DNA from: Stanieria sp964562685
Lineage (GTDB): Bacteria; Cyanobacteriota; Cyanobacteriia; Cyanobacteriales; Xenococcaceae
Assembly: GCA_964562685.1 (NCBI GenBank)
Contig: CAZLUP010000013.1
Coordinates: forward strand, 1 to 64,000
Length of the DNA stretch: 64,000 bases
Reading direction: 5' to 3'
How positions within the stretch are numbered: the first letter of the stretch is position 1; every line of letters starts with the position of its first letter. The translations under genes and the position numbers were made by a program. Below the pieces are notes generated by a model. It was not told the DNA's origin. It did not search any database and saw only the letters and a program-made list of their open reading frames with translations. Shown in pieces: positions 32,904-41,646 of this stretch.

Positions 32904-35483
32904 TCAATCACCTAAAATTAATCGCTGACGATGAACTTTTAGAAGACTAAATTCTTGCTTGGTTACTTGCTCCAATATATAAACTAATTGTTCTGGTAAA
33001 AGTTTAGTTCCATCGTTACGACAACTACCTATATAGCGAAGCACAACTGCATTGGATTGTAATGGGTTGATTGATTCAACTTTGAGATCGAACAAATAAT
33101 TACGTAAATTGATTTGCTGTTTTTTACCTGATTTTGTAGTTTTTTCCCACCAAAATTCTTTAGTTAAATTAATTTTTTTGAGCCATTCTTGCCAATCATC
33201 CCAACTCCAATCTTGTTCAGTTGCTATAGTAATTAAATACTCAGCTTTCTCTAACAAACCAGTTGCAGCAGGAGATGTAATTTCAACTTCTTCTACTTGA
33301 TAAATAGGTAAATCTTTAGGTAATTGAGCAGCTAATCGATCTCGAAAATCTTCTAATAATAAATCTTCCGTTAATTCAAAATCAACAATTTCACCACTGC
33401 TAGTAGTCCCTAAAGATAAAGCATTCGCAATTGAAATTCTTGGACCTGGATGAAATCCACCCGTATAAGAAATTGGTAAAGCTGCACGGCGCACAGCGCG
33501 ATCAAAAAGCCTAACTAAATCTAAGTGACTAACCAAAGCCATAGAATCGCGCTTACCAAACCAAACCCTAATTTTTTGTTCTCTGGTGTGATCGGGTTGA
33601 TCATGTCCGACAAATTCAGGAATTGGCGGTGGAGGAACAACTATGTTATGACCAAAATCGATACTACAAACACCACAATGAGAACAACCATCAAAAGCAC
33701 AATCAGGCACTGTAGCAGCTTCCAAAGCTTTTTTTAGGTCTGCTTTTAACCATTCCTTATCAATGCCTGTATTGAGATGATCCCAAGGTAAAGGTGTATC
33801 TAAAGAATTTTGATCCTGAAAAATATTCCATTCACCGTTTTCTACTTGACGGTATTTCCAGGTTAAACCAGCTTCTGCGATCGCATTCTCCCAAGCTTGA
33901 TAGGCTTGATTTAAATTTTCCCACCAAGAATCCATTCCTGCGCCTAATTCCCAGGCACGACGCACCACTACAGCTAAACTGCGATCGCCTCTACCAATAA
34001 AATCTTCCATGGCAGAGATGCGGACATCAGTATAGTTAACCTTAACTCCTTTCATGCCACGAAATTCTCGACGCAGTAATTCTTGCTTGCGAATAAACTC
34101 AGTAGTTGAAACGGAATGCCATTGAAAAGGGGTATGAGGTTTAGGAGTAAAGTTGGAGATGGTAATGTTAAAATCCAATCGTTTTCTTTTAGCTAAACGA
34201 CATTCTTGTCTTAACCAACGAACAGTTTCAGCAATACCAATTACATCGACATCAGTTTCTCCTGGTAAACCAATCATGAAGTAGAGTTTTACTTTGTCCC
34301 AACCTTGTTCGACTGCGGTTTTAATACCTCTAAGCAATTCTTCATTAGTTAATCCCTTATTGATGACATCTCGCATCCGTTGCGTACCTGCTTCAGGCGC
34401 AAAAGTTAAACCAGCTTGACGAGTACCACCGATAATCTTGGCAATATTTTCATCAAAACGGTCTACTCTTTGACTGGGTAAGGAAAGGGAAATATTTTCG
34501 TTTTTGAGGCGGTTTTTAATTTCCATCCCTACCGCAGGTAAAGCCAAATAATCGGAACAACTCAAAGATAGAAGCGAAAATTCATTGTATCCTGTCTTCC
34601 GCATTCCCTGTTCAATTGCCGTTACCACTTGTTCTGGTTCGACATCGGTAGCAGGACGAGTTAACATTCCTGGTTGACAGAAACGACAACCGCGAGTGCA
34701 GCCTCTTCTAATTTCTACGGTTAAGCGGTCATGCACTGTTTGAATATAAGGAACTAAACCAATTGAATAGGCAGGAATGGGCGTAGCAACTCTTCTGAGA
34801 ATTCTTTGAGGAACATCAGGACGATTAGGATGAACTGAGCCATCCTCTGCCATATCATAAAATCTAGGCACATAAACCCCAGGTACTTGTGCTAAATCTA
34901 GTAATAAATCTTCCTTGCTTAATCCTGCTGCTTTTCCTTCTTCAATAACTAAACCAATTTCTGGTAAAAGTTCTTCGCCATCACCTAAAACCACAAAGTC
35001 AAAAAAGTCTGCATAGGGTTCGGGGTTGGATGTGGCTGTTTGTCCCCCTGCAAAAATTAAAGGATAATCTAACTCAAGTCTTGCTTGCCAAGTTAAGGGA
35101 ATCTGAGCCAAATCTAGCATTTCTAAAATATTAGTTGCCCCTAACTCGTAACTAAGACTAAAACCGATAATATCAAAATCTTTAACTGGTTTTCGCGATT
35201 CTAAAGCAAATAAAGGTGTATGAGTTGCTCTTAACTTAGCTGCTAAATCTGGTGCGGGTAAATAAGTGCGATCGCATAGTTGTCTAGGTTGAGCATTGAT
35301 AATATTGTAGAGAAGAATATGACCTAGATTAGATGCACCAACTTCATAAATCTCTGGATAAGTCAAAATCCAGCGCACCTCAGCCGTATCCCAGGGTTTA
35401 TGCTTTGCTCCTAGCTCATTGCCAAGATAACGCGCTGGTTTATTGATTTCGGAATTAATTAATTGATTAAAGGCAAGAGTCAC
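32904..35483 (-). CDS. B12-binding radical SAM protein with DUF2344 domain (TIGR03960 type)
   Basis: A protein of about 860 residues fusing two modules. The first has a B12-binding-like N-terminus and a radical SAM core with the CxxxCxxC cluster in RRGCTRGCRFCQPG. The C-terminal TIGR03936/DUF2344 module begins EQKIRVWFGKRDSMALVSHLDL. Between them FDGCSHCGVCSIDFG may bind another cluster. The natural substrate is unknown; elsewhere the halves are separate genes near ribosomal and RNase genes. I start at the GTG at 35483 because AAGGAG sits nine bases upstream. A TTG at 35513 would lengthen the protein without a ribosome site. Confidence 0.9.
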   Translation of the reverse strand: MTLAFNQLINSEINKPARYLGNELGAKHKPWDTAEVRWILTYPEIYEVGASNLGHILLYNIINAQPRQLCDRTYLPAPDLAAKLRATHTPLFALESRKPVKDFDIIGFSLSYELGATNILEMLDLAQIPLTWQARLELDYPLIFAGGQTATSNPEPYADFFDFVVLGDGEELLPEIGLVIEEGKAAGLSKEDLLLDLAQVPGVYVPRFYDMAEDGSVHPNRPDVPQRILRRVATPIPAYSIGLVPYIQTVHDRLTVEIRRGCTRGCRFCQPGMLTRPATDVEPEQVVTAIEQGMRKTGYNEFSLLSLSCSDYLALPAVGMEIKNRLKNENISLSLPSQRVDRFDENIAKIIGGTRQAGLTFAPEAGTQRMRDVINKGLTNEELLRGIKTAVEQGWDKVKLYFMIGLPGETDVDVIGIAETVRWLRQECRLAKRKRLDFNITISNFTPKPHTPFQWHSVSTTEFIRKQELLRREFRGMKGVKVNYTDVRISAMEDFIGRGDRSLAVVVRRAWELGAGMDSWWENLNQAYQAWENAIAEAGLTWKYRQVENGEWNIFQDQNSLDTPLPWDHLNTGIDKEWLKADLKKALEAATVPDCAFDGCSHCGVCSIDFGHNIVVPPPPIPEFVGHDQPDHTREQKIRVWFGKRDSMALVSHLDLVRLFDRAVRRAALPISYTGGFHPGPRISIANALSLGTTSSGEIVDFELTEDLLLEDFRDRLAAQLPKDLPIYQVEEVEITSPAATGLLEKAEYLITIATEQDWSWDDWQEWLKKINLTKEFWWEKTTKSGKKQQINLRNYLFDLKVESINPLQSNAVVLRYIGSCRNDGTKLLPEQLVYILEQVTKQEFSLLKVHRQRLILGD

Positions 35484-35583
35484 GGCATATTTCTCCTTAA
35501 CGAAGCTAGGCAATTATCTTAGCCTTTTTAATATACCGAACCTTGCCAATACTTAACAGATTTTACTGAGTTGCTTTTTAAAA

Positions 35584-35925
35584 TTAATTCAGTGACATTG
35601 AAGCTTCAAAACTATCACGATTATCAAAAATTTCAAAAACGTTATCTAATTGAGTTAGTTCAAAAATCATTCGCACTGATGGCGTAACTGAACAAATGCT
35701 AAAACGACGATTTAGGTTTTGTGCCAAACGAAATCCTTTAATCAATGCCATTAATCCCGCACTATCCATAAATTCAACTTCTTTCATATCTACTAAAAAA
35801 ATCGAGTCAGTTTGAGATTTTACTGCCTTGCTTAACTGCTCTAAAAATTCTGTTGCATTAGCAGCACTTACATAGCCTTGAGGTTGAAAAGAAGTTATTT
35901 TGTTATATATTGCAGTACTACTCAT
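35584..35925 (-). CDS. STAS-domain anti-sigma factor antagonist
   Basis: A 113-residue single STAS domain of the SpoIIAA/RsbV type. The core is SIFLVDMKEVEFMDSAGLMALIKGFRLA, where the Ser of DSAGL is the residue phosphorylated by the partner anti-sigma kinase, followed by NRRFSICSVTPSVRMIFELTQL. It would bind and neutralise an anti-sigma or switch protein by partner exchange. No such kinase is adjacent. A 600-base gene-free stretch separates it from the previous gene, so it probably has its own promoter. Confidence 0.9.
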   Translation of the reverse strand: MSSTAIYNKITSFQPQGYVSAANATEFLEQLSKAVKSQTDSIFLVDMKEVEFMDSAGLMALIKGFRLAQNLNRRFSICSVTPSVRMIFELTQLDNVFEIFDNRDSFEASMSLN

Positions 35926-36533
35926 TTCCTTTGTCTTCGTAAAAATTATATATTGCTTAAAAAATTAATTGTTTTTATTCCATAGAGGATAATCTGTAAA
36001 TTTACAGATAGCTACCTTGAACCATCAACTTCATAGAATCTTGATACATAAGTAAAAAAGATTTAAATTTTATTTGAAGTTAAGATAAATTAGGATAAGA
36101 TGTGTCCAAAATAAACAATAGTTTCCGATCTAAACGATCAAGAAACTGTAAAGCCAATCAATAAATTTAAAGTCCTAATATATTTATATTGTATTTGATT
36201 CATTTTTATCTCAGATAAAATACTGAAATTATTATTTTAATTCATCAATAGATATATTCCTTGAAATTATGGAATATATTATCTACATTTTTTTTAATAA
36301 ATTGTAACTGAAACTACAATTTGTTTTGTTACAAAAATAGTTTTTTCTTAAATCTAGAATATAAATGTAAAAAATACAGTAATTGAACGAGTCAACTATT
36401 AGGTTCTTCTCCAAATGAAGGTTATATTGACAACTAATTCTCTTTAATTGATCAAAAAAATTTTTACATAAAATTTAGAGCTTGGCAGTTCAAATCAATG
36501 CTTGTTGTTAAACTAATCTCTGAGTTAATGTGC
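35926..36533. other. 600-base gene-free stretch with two hairpins
   Basis: No coding frame is credible. Two perfect inverted repeats stand out: ATATATTCC at 36252-36260 with GGAATATAT at 36271-36279 (nine base pairs, ten-base loop), and AAATTGTA at 36299-36306 with TACAATTT at 36315-36322 (eight base pairs, eight-base loop). Both are AT-rich. The stretch precedes the STAS gene on the minus strand and may hold a long leader, an untranslated RNA or regulator sites. Nothing firmer can be said. Confidence 0.5.
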
Positions 36534-36920
36534 CTAAACAGGATCAAATAAGTTGCGATTAGCTTGCCAAACTTTTTGAATACAACAATTTAACTCTTGC
36601 TGAACTTGATTGTTTGTTTCGGAACTTACATCTAATTCTTGCAGTAGAGAAAACAAAGGTAAAATCTCTGTATCAAAAGCTAGTCTAAATAAACTCCCAG
36701 GTAATAGTAGATCGGAACTATGCTGAAGTGAAATGGCTTTATCGGCAATTGAGAGCGAAGATAAGTAATTTATCGAAGAATTGAAGAAAACTAGCAACAA
36801 AGGTCTAACCCAGCAATATTTTCGCTGAGGAATAATTTGAATAACTTCACAGTAAAGACAAAAATTATCTTGTTCTAAACAAACAATTTGATTAGCTTGA
36901 AGTTGATTCACAGCTAGCAC
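36534..36920 (-). CDS. Conserved hypothetical protein in RNase operon
   Basis: A 128-residue protein rich in Leu, Gln and Cys, opening MLAVNQLQANQIVCLEQDNFCLYCEVIQIIPQRKYCWVRPLLLV and continuing as a likely helical domain. I do not recognise the family, though the N-terminal strands look like a small beta-barrel. It starts ten bases after the RNase II/R gene stop, so it is almost certainly co-transcribed with it and may be functionally linked. Confidence 0.6.
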   Translation of the reverse strand: MLAVNQLQANQIVCLEQDNFCLYCEVIQIIPQRKYCWVRPLLLVFFNSSINYLSSLSIADKAISLQHSSDLLLPGSLFRLAFDTEILPLFSLLQELDVSSETNNQVQQELNCCIQKVWQANRNLFDPV

Positions 36921-36930
36921 AATAATTCAA

Positions 36931-38946
36931 CTAAACGGTTGCTTGAATTTCTGAAGGAGTAATTTCTCGAAAGCGAATTTCATCTCGATGGGGATCTGCA
37001 CGAGTCACCTGAACTTCTAAGCGATCGCCTAAAGTTACCGCTCTTTCAAAACGATGAGGTAATTCTAATCCTAAATCTTCTAATAAAATAATTCCTAAGC
37101 GGTCTTCTTCTCTCAACCAACGTAATACTAACACGCCCCAGACGCGGTCGGAATTTCGCCGTAAATATTCTAATCCCCAATAACGATTAGTTTGACGTTC
37201 TACTAAGGCAGCTTCATAGGCGGAATTGGCAACGCTATAAATAATTTCCTGTAACTGTTCTTGAGTAAATGGTAAACTCTCATTTCGTAAATGAGCTTTA
37301 ATCTGAAAGTGAGCTAACAAATCTGTATATCTCCTAATTGGAGAAGTAACTTGGATATAACTATCTAAACCAAGGCTCGCATGGCGAGAAGGACTAGTAC
37401 TGATTTCGCTACGAGGCATACAGCGACGCAAAGCACAAAAACGCACTGGTCCTGCTGGCAATTGTAAAAGTTCTTCTTCTGGAGGTAATTCTGGTTGTGG
37501 TTGTCCGCGAAAAGGTAGGGGTAAATTGTGTTCTTGCCCGTATTTGCCTGCCACTTCTCCAGCTAAAATCATCATTTCTGCGACTAACTGCCGAGATTTT
37601 GACTCATCTAACAACTCAATAATAATTTCTTCGTTTTCTTTTACTTTAATCAAAGATTCGGGCATCAGAATTTGAATTGAGCCTTGTTTTTGCCTCCATT
37701 TCCTTCTTAAATTTGCCCATTTTGCTAATTCAGCAATTTCAGGTTCTTTAGTTACACCTAAATCAAGCATTTCATCGACATCATCGTAAGTCAGTCGATA
37801 GGTAGGTCGAATCAAAGTTGGATGAATACTATACTCTTTGACTAATCCTGTTTCGTCAAGCACAACGCCAAAACTCAACGCTGGACAAGTTTGACCTTGA
37901 ATTAAACTCATCGGTCCGGTGGCAAGCTCCGAAGGAAACATTGAAATCATTCCTGTCGGCAAATATAAGCTAGTGCTACGACGACGTGCTTCTAAATCGA
38001 GTTCGTCTCCAGGTGCAACTATTCGACTCGGATCAGCAATATGGATCCACAGTTTAGCTGCTTTGCCATCATCGCCATATTCGATGCTTAAACCATCATC
38101 TATTTCTTCTGTACTCTCATCATCAATCGTGTAAACTTTCAGATGAGTCAAATCAAGACGGTTTGAGTCAGAGTCAAACGGCGGAGATTGAAGATAAAAT
38201 TGCGCCACATCAAGTACCTTTTTGGAAAAATACGTAGGATAAGAACTACGTCGTAGAAATAAGTTTTCATGTTTGCTCCACAATCCTAAATCTACTAATA
38301 ACTCAAATGCTGCTTGGGAATCAGTTCCTCTTTTTGCTAAACTCAGAATTTCTTGAGCTACACGAGAATTATATTCTGGTTGAATCACAAATTTTTCCAA
38401 GGTTTCCAGCTTATTGCGATCGCTTTCTGTCCATTCTACTGGTTTTCCTGCTAAAGCTTGTTGAAGATGATTGATAAATTCTTCTTTTTCGCGATTCTTT
38501 TGTTGTTCTACTTCTAGTTGATGTTTAATTTCTTCAACTTGTGCTGCTGAACGGGGTTCGTAAGCATCACCTTTATTTTTAAAATAAATTTTATCTTGAC
38601 TTAAGAGAAGATGAGCAGCGTAACACAAAGCTGGCGATTGGTCAGAAAATAGTAATTCAGCCATTTGTTGGGGTGTAACTAAATCACCATCTTCTACCAA
38701 TATTTCCCAAGCTACTTCTAAACTACTGGGATCGAGGTAAGATTGAGCTTCCTTAATAAAACTAGAAATGTCAGAGGGCTTGTACAAACCATCGTTGACG
38801 GTATATTCTACGCGCTGAGTACGTATTTTGTGTGACTGCCCACTTTCATCAATAACAATCCAATCTTTTTTTCCTTCTGGTCGTTCGACAACTGCAAGAC
38901 GACGCTCTCCTTGTATTCTGAATTCAATCAGTGTTCCCTTTTCCAC
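36931..38946 (-). CDS. RNase II/R family exoribonuclease
   Basis: A 671-residue 3'-5' exoribonuclease. The RNB catalytic domain (about 265-570) contains DDESTEEIDDGLSIEYG and HIADPSRIVAPGDELDLEA with the metal-binding Asp cluster, then YIQVTSPIRRYTDLLAHFQIKAHL. A short C-terminal S1-like barrel ends the protein. The N-terminus has a small barrel-like RNA-binding region (about 1-60). Size and architecture fit the single RNase II/R enzyme of cyanobacteria and plastids, which works in rRNA processing and mRNA decay. It lies upstream of a small unknown gene and downstream of rpsR. Confidence 0.92.
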   Translation of the reverse strand: MEKGTLIEFRIQGERRLAVVERPEGKKDWIVIDESGQSHKIRTQRVEYTVNDGLYKPSDISSFIKEAQSYLDPSSLEVAWEILVEDGDLVTPQQMAELLFSDQSPALCYAAHLLLSQDKIYFKNKGDAYEPRSAAQVEEIKHQLEVEQQKNREKEEFINHLQQALAGKPVEWTESDRNKLETLEKFVIQPEYNSRVAQEILSLAKRGTDSQAAFELLVDLGLWSKHENLFLRRSSYPTYFSKKVLDVAQFYLQSPPFDSDSNRLDLTHLKVYTIDDESTEEIDDGLSIEYGDDGKAAKLWIHIADPSRIVAPGDELDLEARRRSTSLYLPTGMISMFPSELATGPMSLIQGQTCPALSFGVVLDETGLVKEYSIHPTLIRPTYRLTYDDVDEMLDLGVTKEPEIAELAKWANLRRKWRQKQGSIQILMPESLIKVKENEEIIIELLDESKSRQLVAEMMILAGEVAGKYGQEHNLPLPFRGQPQPELPPEEELLQLPAGPVRFCALRRCMPRSEISTSPSRHASLGLDSYIQVTSPIRRYTDLLAHFQIKAHLRNESLPFTQEQLQEIIYSVANSAYEAALVERQTNRYWGLEYLRRNSDRVWGVLVLRWLREEDRLGIILLEDLGLELPHRFERAVTLGDRLEVQVTRADPHRDEIRFREITPSEIQATV

Positions 38947-39044
38947 CAGCTTTGTGCTTTAACATTGATTTTACGACTTAATATTCAGTCTACCTTTTTG
39001 AACTTCAATCTGTCCTAACCAGAAGAAAATTAGTTTGGCGTTAA

Positions 39045-39260
39045 TTAGCCTTCTGCATTAATAAAAGGCAATAAAGCTATCAAACGAGCTTTTTTAACCG
39101 CATCAGTTAAATCTCTTTGCTGTTGAGCGGTTAAACCAGTGATCCGGCGGGGTAAAATTTTTCCTCTTTCAGTGATGAATTTACGTAATAATTCAATATC
39201 TTTATAATCAATCGGATCGCTAGGTTTGATGGGTGAAAGACGTTTACGATAATATGCCAT
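39045..39260 (-). CDS. rpsR: Ribosomal protein S18
   Basis: A 71-residue small-subunit protein. YYRKRLSPIKPSDPIDYKDIELLRKFITERGKILPRRITGLTAQQQRDLTDAVKKARLIALLPF is an almost complete family consensus in order, read here as segments. It binds 16S rRNA next to S6 in the platform. It follows rpmG in the usual cyanobacterial and plastid L33-S18 pair, 53 bases downstream, and precedes the RNase gene. Confidence 0.97.
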   Translation of the reverse strand: MAYYRKRLSPIKPSDPIDYKDIELLRKFITERGKILPRRITGLTAQQQRDLTDAVKKARLIALLPFINAEG

Positions 39261-39313
39261 TGTTTTTGCTTAAATTGAATATCTATGTTGACTACTAAAT
39301 TAATTGATTTTAA

Positions 39314-39508
39314 TTACTTAATTTCTTTATGAACTGTGTGCTTGTTGCAATGGGTACAAAACTTTTTCAGTTCTAATCTGCCTGTAGTGTTACGACGGTT
39401 TTTGCTGGTTGTGTAACGAGATACTCCAGCAGAACGTTTGTTAAGATTAGTGCGACACTCAGTGCATTCTAAATTAATAATAATGCGGACACCTTTTTTA
39501 CTTGCCAT
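39314..39508 (-). CDS. rpmG: Ribosomal protein L33
   Basis: A 64-residue large-subunit protein. MASKKGVRIIINLECTECR and GRLELKKFCTHCNKHTVHKEIK show the family ends. Two CxxC pairs (CTEC and CTHC) make this the zinc-binding C+ form. It is first in the L33-S18 pair. The upstream side is the structured non-coding segment at 39573-39701. Confidence 0.96.
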   Translation of the reverse strand: MASKKGVRIIINLECTECRTNLNKRSAGVSRYTTSKNRRNTTGRLELKKFCTHCNKHTVHKEIK

Positions 39509-39572
39509 TGTTCCAAGGAAAATTAATTACAACTTATAGAGTTATCTATATTAATGATGAAATGCATCGACG

Positions 39573-39701
39573 TGTAGTCGCTACAAAATCACCGTGTTGA
39601 TGGGTTTTACAAGCTCTGGAGTTTAACGCCAGGCATTATCCCTCACGAAGTGAAGGCAACACCAAATGCCCCAACAGGGCGAAGTACTGTTCACACGCAA
39701 A
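39573..39701 (-). ncRNA. Structured RNA candidate, resembling a stand-alone IscB-associated (HEARO/omegaRNA) element
   Basis: About 130 bases between the RDD stop and rpmG are more GC-rich than the spacers around them and dense in complementary pairs. These are GGCATT/AATGCC (39632-39637, 39665-39670), CCCTCAC/GTGAAGG with a GAA loop (39640-39656), GCCC/GGGC (39668-39671, 39677-39680), CTGG/CCAG (39616-39632), GTGTTG/CAACAC (39594-39599, 39657-39662) and TGTAG/CTACA (39573-39585). Some share bases, as in pseudoknotted or switching RNAs. On the minus strand the sequence (CGCCCTGTTGGGGC, GGTGTTGCC, CACTTCGTGAGGGATAATGCC) recalls HEARO RNAs, which also occur without an IscB gene. That match is from memory and unverified. 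Confidence 0.42.
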
Positions 39702-40235
39702 TCAATATTTTCGCATACTATTCTTAATTTGAGCAAGTAATTTTTTGAGTCTTAGGTCTAAAGAGTAACCTCTAGGAGTTTGGATCAAAATCGTTAAAGC
39801 TAAACGGTCATGAAAAGCTTGGTTTAATTCTTCGTCAGTAAAAGCTATGCCACAGTCTACTAATAGAGGGGTAAGTAACAATAACATTGACAAACCATTT
39901 CTCAAGTTAATTTCTAACCCGTACATAGCTAGCACCGCAATGAAACCAAGAATTCCTTCTCTTTTTCCTAAGGTAACTAAATCGGGAACTTTATTAAAAC
40001 GGGCATCAATAATTTTCATATCTAATGCCCAACGACCTAAACTTTGACCTTGATTTTTGTCGACTAAGATAACTCTCATGGCTAGCCAACCAAGCAGAAA
40101 AATTAACCATTGGATGGAATTACCAAAAAAAGAACTAACAAACCAAACTGTGACAAAATCAATTAAAAAAGCTCCTACTCTTCTTTCGATGGGTACTTTA
40201 GGAAAACGTCTGTAGCTTAATTCATCAGGAGACAT
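39702..40235 (-). CDS. RDD family membrane protein
   Basis: A 177-residue protein with three or four hydrophobic helices. The RDD signature is seen as RRVGAFLIDFVTVWFVSSF near the N-terminus and in the second part NQGQSLGRWALDMKIIDAR. RDD proteins are small membrane proteins, some acting in ion exchange; the role here is unknown. The stop codon lies one base before the structured RNA candidate, so that element may have landed next to the 3' end. It is divergent from moeA, with a HIP1-like GCGATCGC just upstream of its ATG. Confidence 0.85.
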   Translation of the reverse strand: MSPDELSYRRFPKVPIERRVGAFLIDFVTVWFVSSFFGNSIQWLIFLLGWLAMRVILVDKNQGQSLGRWALDMKIIDARFNKVPDLVTLGKREGILGFIAVLAMYGLEINLRNGLSMLLLLTPLLVDCGIAFTDEELNQAFHDRLALTILIQTPRGYSLDLRLKKLLAQIKNSMRKY

Positions 40236-40298
40236 AGCGATCGCTTTTGAGATATTTGTTAAATTGATTAAAGCAAGTAATTCTTCAGTTATTCATCC

Positions 40299-41534
40299 AT
40301 GCTATCAGCCAAACAAGCAGAAGCCGTTATTCTCAATTTAGTCCAACCTTTAAGCTCTCAACAAGATGTAGAAATAATTGATTTAGAAACTGCTAATTTA
40401 CGGATTTTGGCAACCTCAGTAAGTAGTAAATTGGATTTTCCCTATTGGGATAACTCTGCCATGGATGGTTATGCTGTGTGCTATGAAGATGTCAAAAACT
40501 GTAATAACGAGCATCCCCGAATTTTAGAAATTGTCGAAGAAATTCCTGCTGGTTACCAACCAAAAACTACAATTAAATCGGGACAAGCAGCCCGTATTTT
40601 TACAGGAGCAATGATGCCAGCAGGGGCTGATACAATTGTGATTCAAGAAAATACGATCAGAGAAGGGAATCAAGTCAAGATTTTTGCTGCTCCTCAACCA
40701 CAAGAATTTGTACGTCATCGAGGCTCTTTTTATCGGGCAGGAGAACCAATGTTACAACCTGGGATTGTAATTAACCCTCCTGAGATAGCTGTTTTAGCTA
40801 CAGCCCAGTGTACCAAAATACCAGTTTATCGTCGTCCTAAAGTAGCCATTTTATCTACAGGAGATGAATTAGTCACGCCAGATCAACCTATGCAACCAGG
40901 ACAAATTGTTGATTCTAATCAATATGCCTTAGCCAGTTTTGTGACTAGTAATGGTGGTATTCCAATCAAGTTAGGAATTATTCCCGATGATCGTCAACAG
41001 TTAACTAAGGCGATTGCATCTGCAATTGAATCAGCCGATTTAGTTTTATCTACTGGTGGTGTTTCAGTAGGGGATTATGATTATGTCGAACAGATTTTGG
41101 CTCAATTGGGGGGAGAAATTCAGATTAGTTCCGTGGCGGTTAAACCTGGAAAACCTCTTACTGTTGCTAAATTTGCCAATGGTTGCGTTTACTTTGGTAT
41201 TCCTGGTAATCCTGTTTCAGCCTTAGTAAGTTGTTGGCGTTTTGTCCAACCAGCCTTAAAAAAATTATCAGGATTAAACCATAATTGGCAACCTACATTT
41301 ATTAAAGCACGTACTCTTGATCGCTTAAGGTCTGGAGGCAAAAGAGAAACTTATCTTTGGGGCAAATTACATTTAGTTGATGGTATTTATAAATTTGCTT
41401 TGGCTGGTGGTAGTCACAATTCGGGTAATTTAATTAATTTGGCACAAACTAATAGTTTGGCAGTAATTCCCATTGGTCAAACTGAGATTGAGCCTGGGGA
41501 ACAAGTGGAAGTTATGCAAGTTAGTTATTTTTAA
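40299..41534 (+). CDS. moeA: Molybdopterin molybdenumtransferase MoeA
   Basis: A 411-residue enzyme inserting molybdate into adenylylated molybdopterin. Order of motifs: DNSAMDGYAV, IFTGAMMPAGADTIV, the MoCF domain with ILSTGDELV and DSNQYALASF, STGGVSVGDYDYV, VAVKPGKPLTVAKF and YFGIPGNPVSALV. The C-terminal domain (about 330-411) completes the four-domain layout. It acts with MoaA, encoded at 58894-59883. It supplies molybdenum enzymes such as nitrate reductase, which are not in the window. Confidence 0.96.
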   Translation: MLSAKQAEAVILNLVQPLSSQQDVEIIDLETANLRILATSVSSKLDFPYWDNSAMDGYAVCYEDVKNCNNEHPRILEIVEEIPAGYQPKTTIKSGQAARIFTGAMMPAGADTIVIQENTIREGNQVKIFAAPQPQEFVRHRGSFYRAGEPMLQPGIVINPPEIAVLATAQCTKIPVYRRPKVAILSTGDELVTPDQPMQPGQIVDSNQYALASFVTSNGGIPIKLGIIPDDRQQLTKAIASAIESADLVLSTGGVSVGDYDYVEQILAQLGGEIQISSVAVKPGKPLTVAKFANGCVYFGIPGNPVSALVSCWRFVQPALKKLSGLNHNWQPTFIKARTLDRLRSGGKRETYLWGKLHLVDGIYKFALAGGSHNSGNLINLAQTNSLAVIPIGQTEIEPGEQVEVMQVSYF

Positions 41535-41556
41535 AATCCCAAAGCTCTCAGACAAG

Positions 41557-41607
41557 AAAAAGCGAGCCATTGACAATAGATTGAGACAATCAATCGTTAA
41601 ACTCGCT
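41557..41607 (-). terminator. Probable terminator between convergent moeA and GH57 genes
   Basis: AGCGAG (41561-41566) pairs with CTCGCT (41602-41607), and inside it GATTG-aga-CAATC forms a second stem. On the minus strand the outer stem is followed by TTTTT, so it best fits ending the GH57 transcript. The spacing between the two genes is only about 110 bases. Confidence 0.5.
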
Positions 41608-41646
41608 AGATTATGATTATTTAGTTTAAAGAGAATTAATCAGTCA

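Noticed and set aside
36481..36533. Possible tRNA-like GGCAGTTCAAATC sequence
   Set aside because: No acceptor stem, anticodon arm or correct spacing could be drawn. No tRNA was found anywhere in the window.
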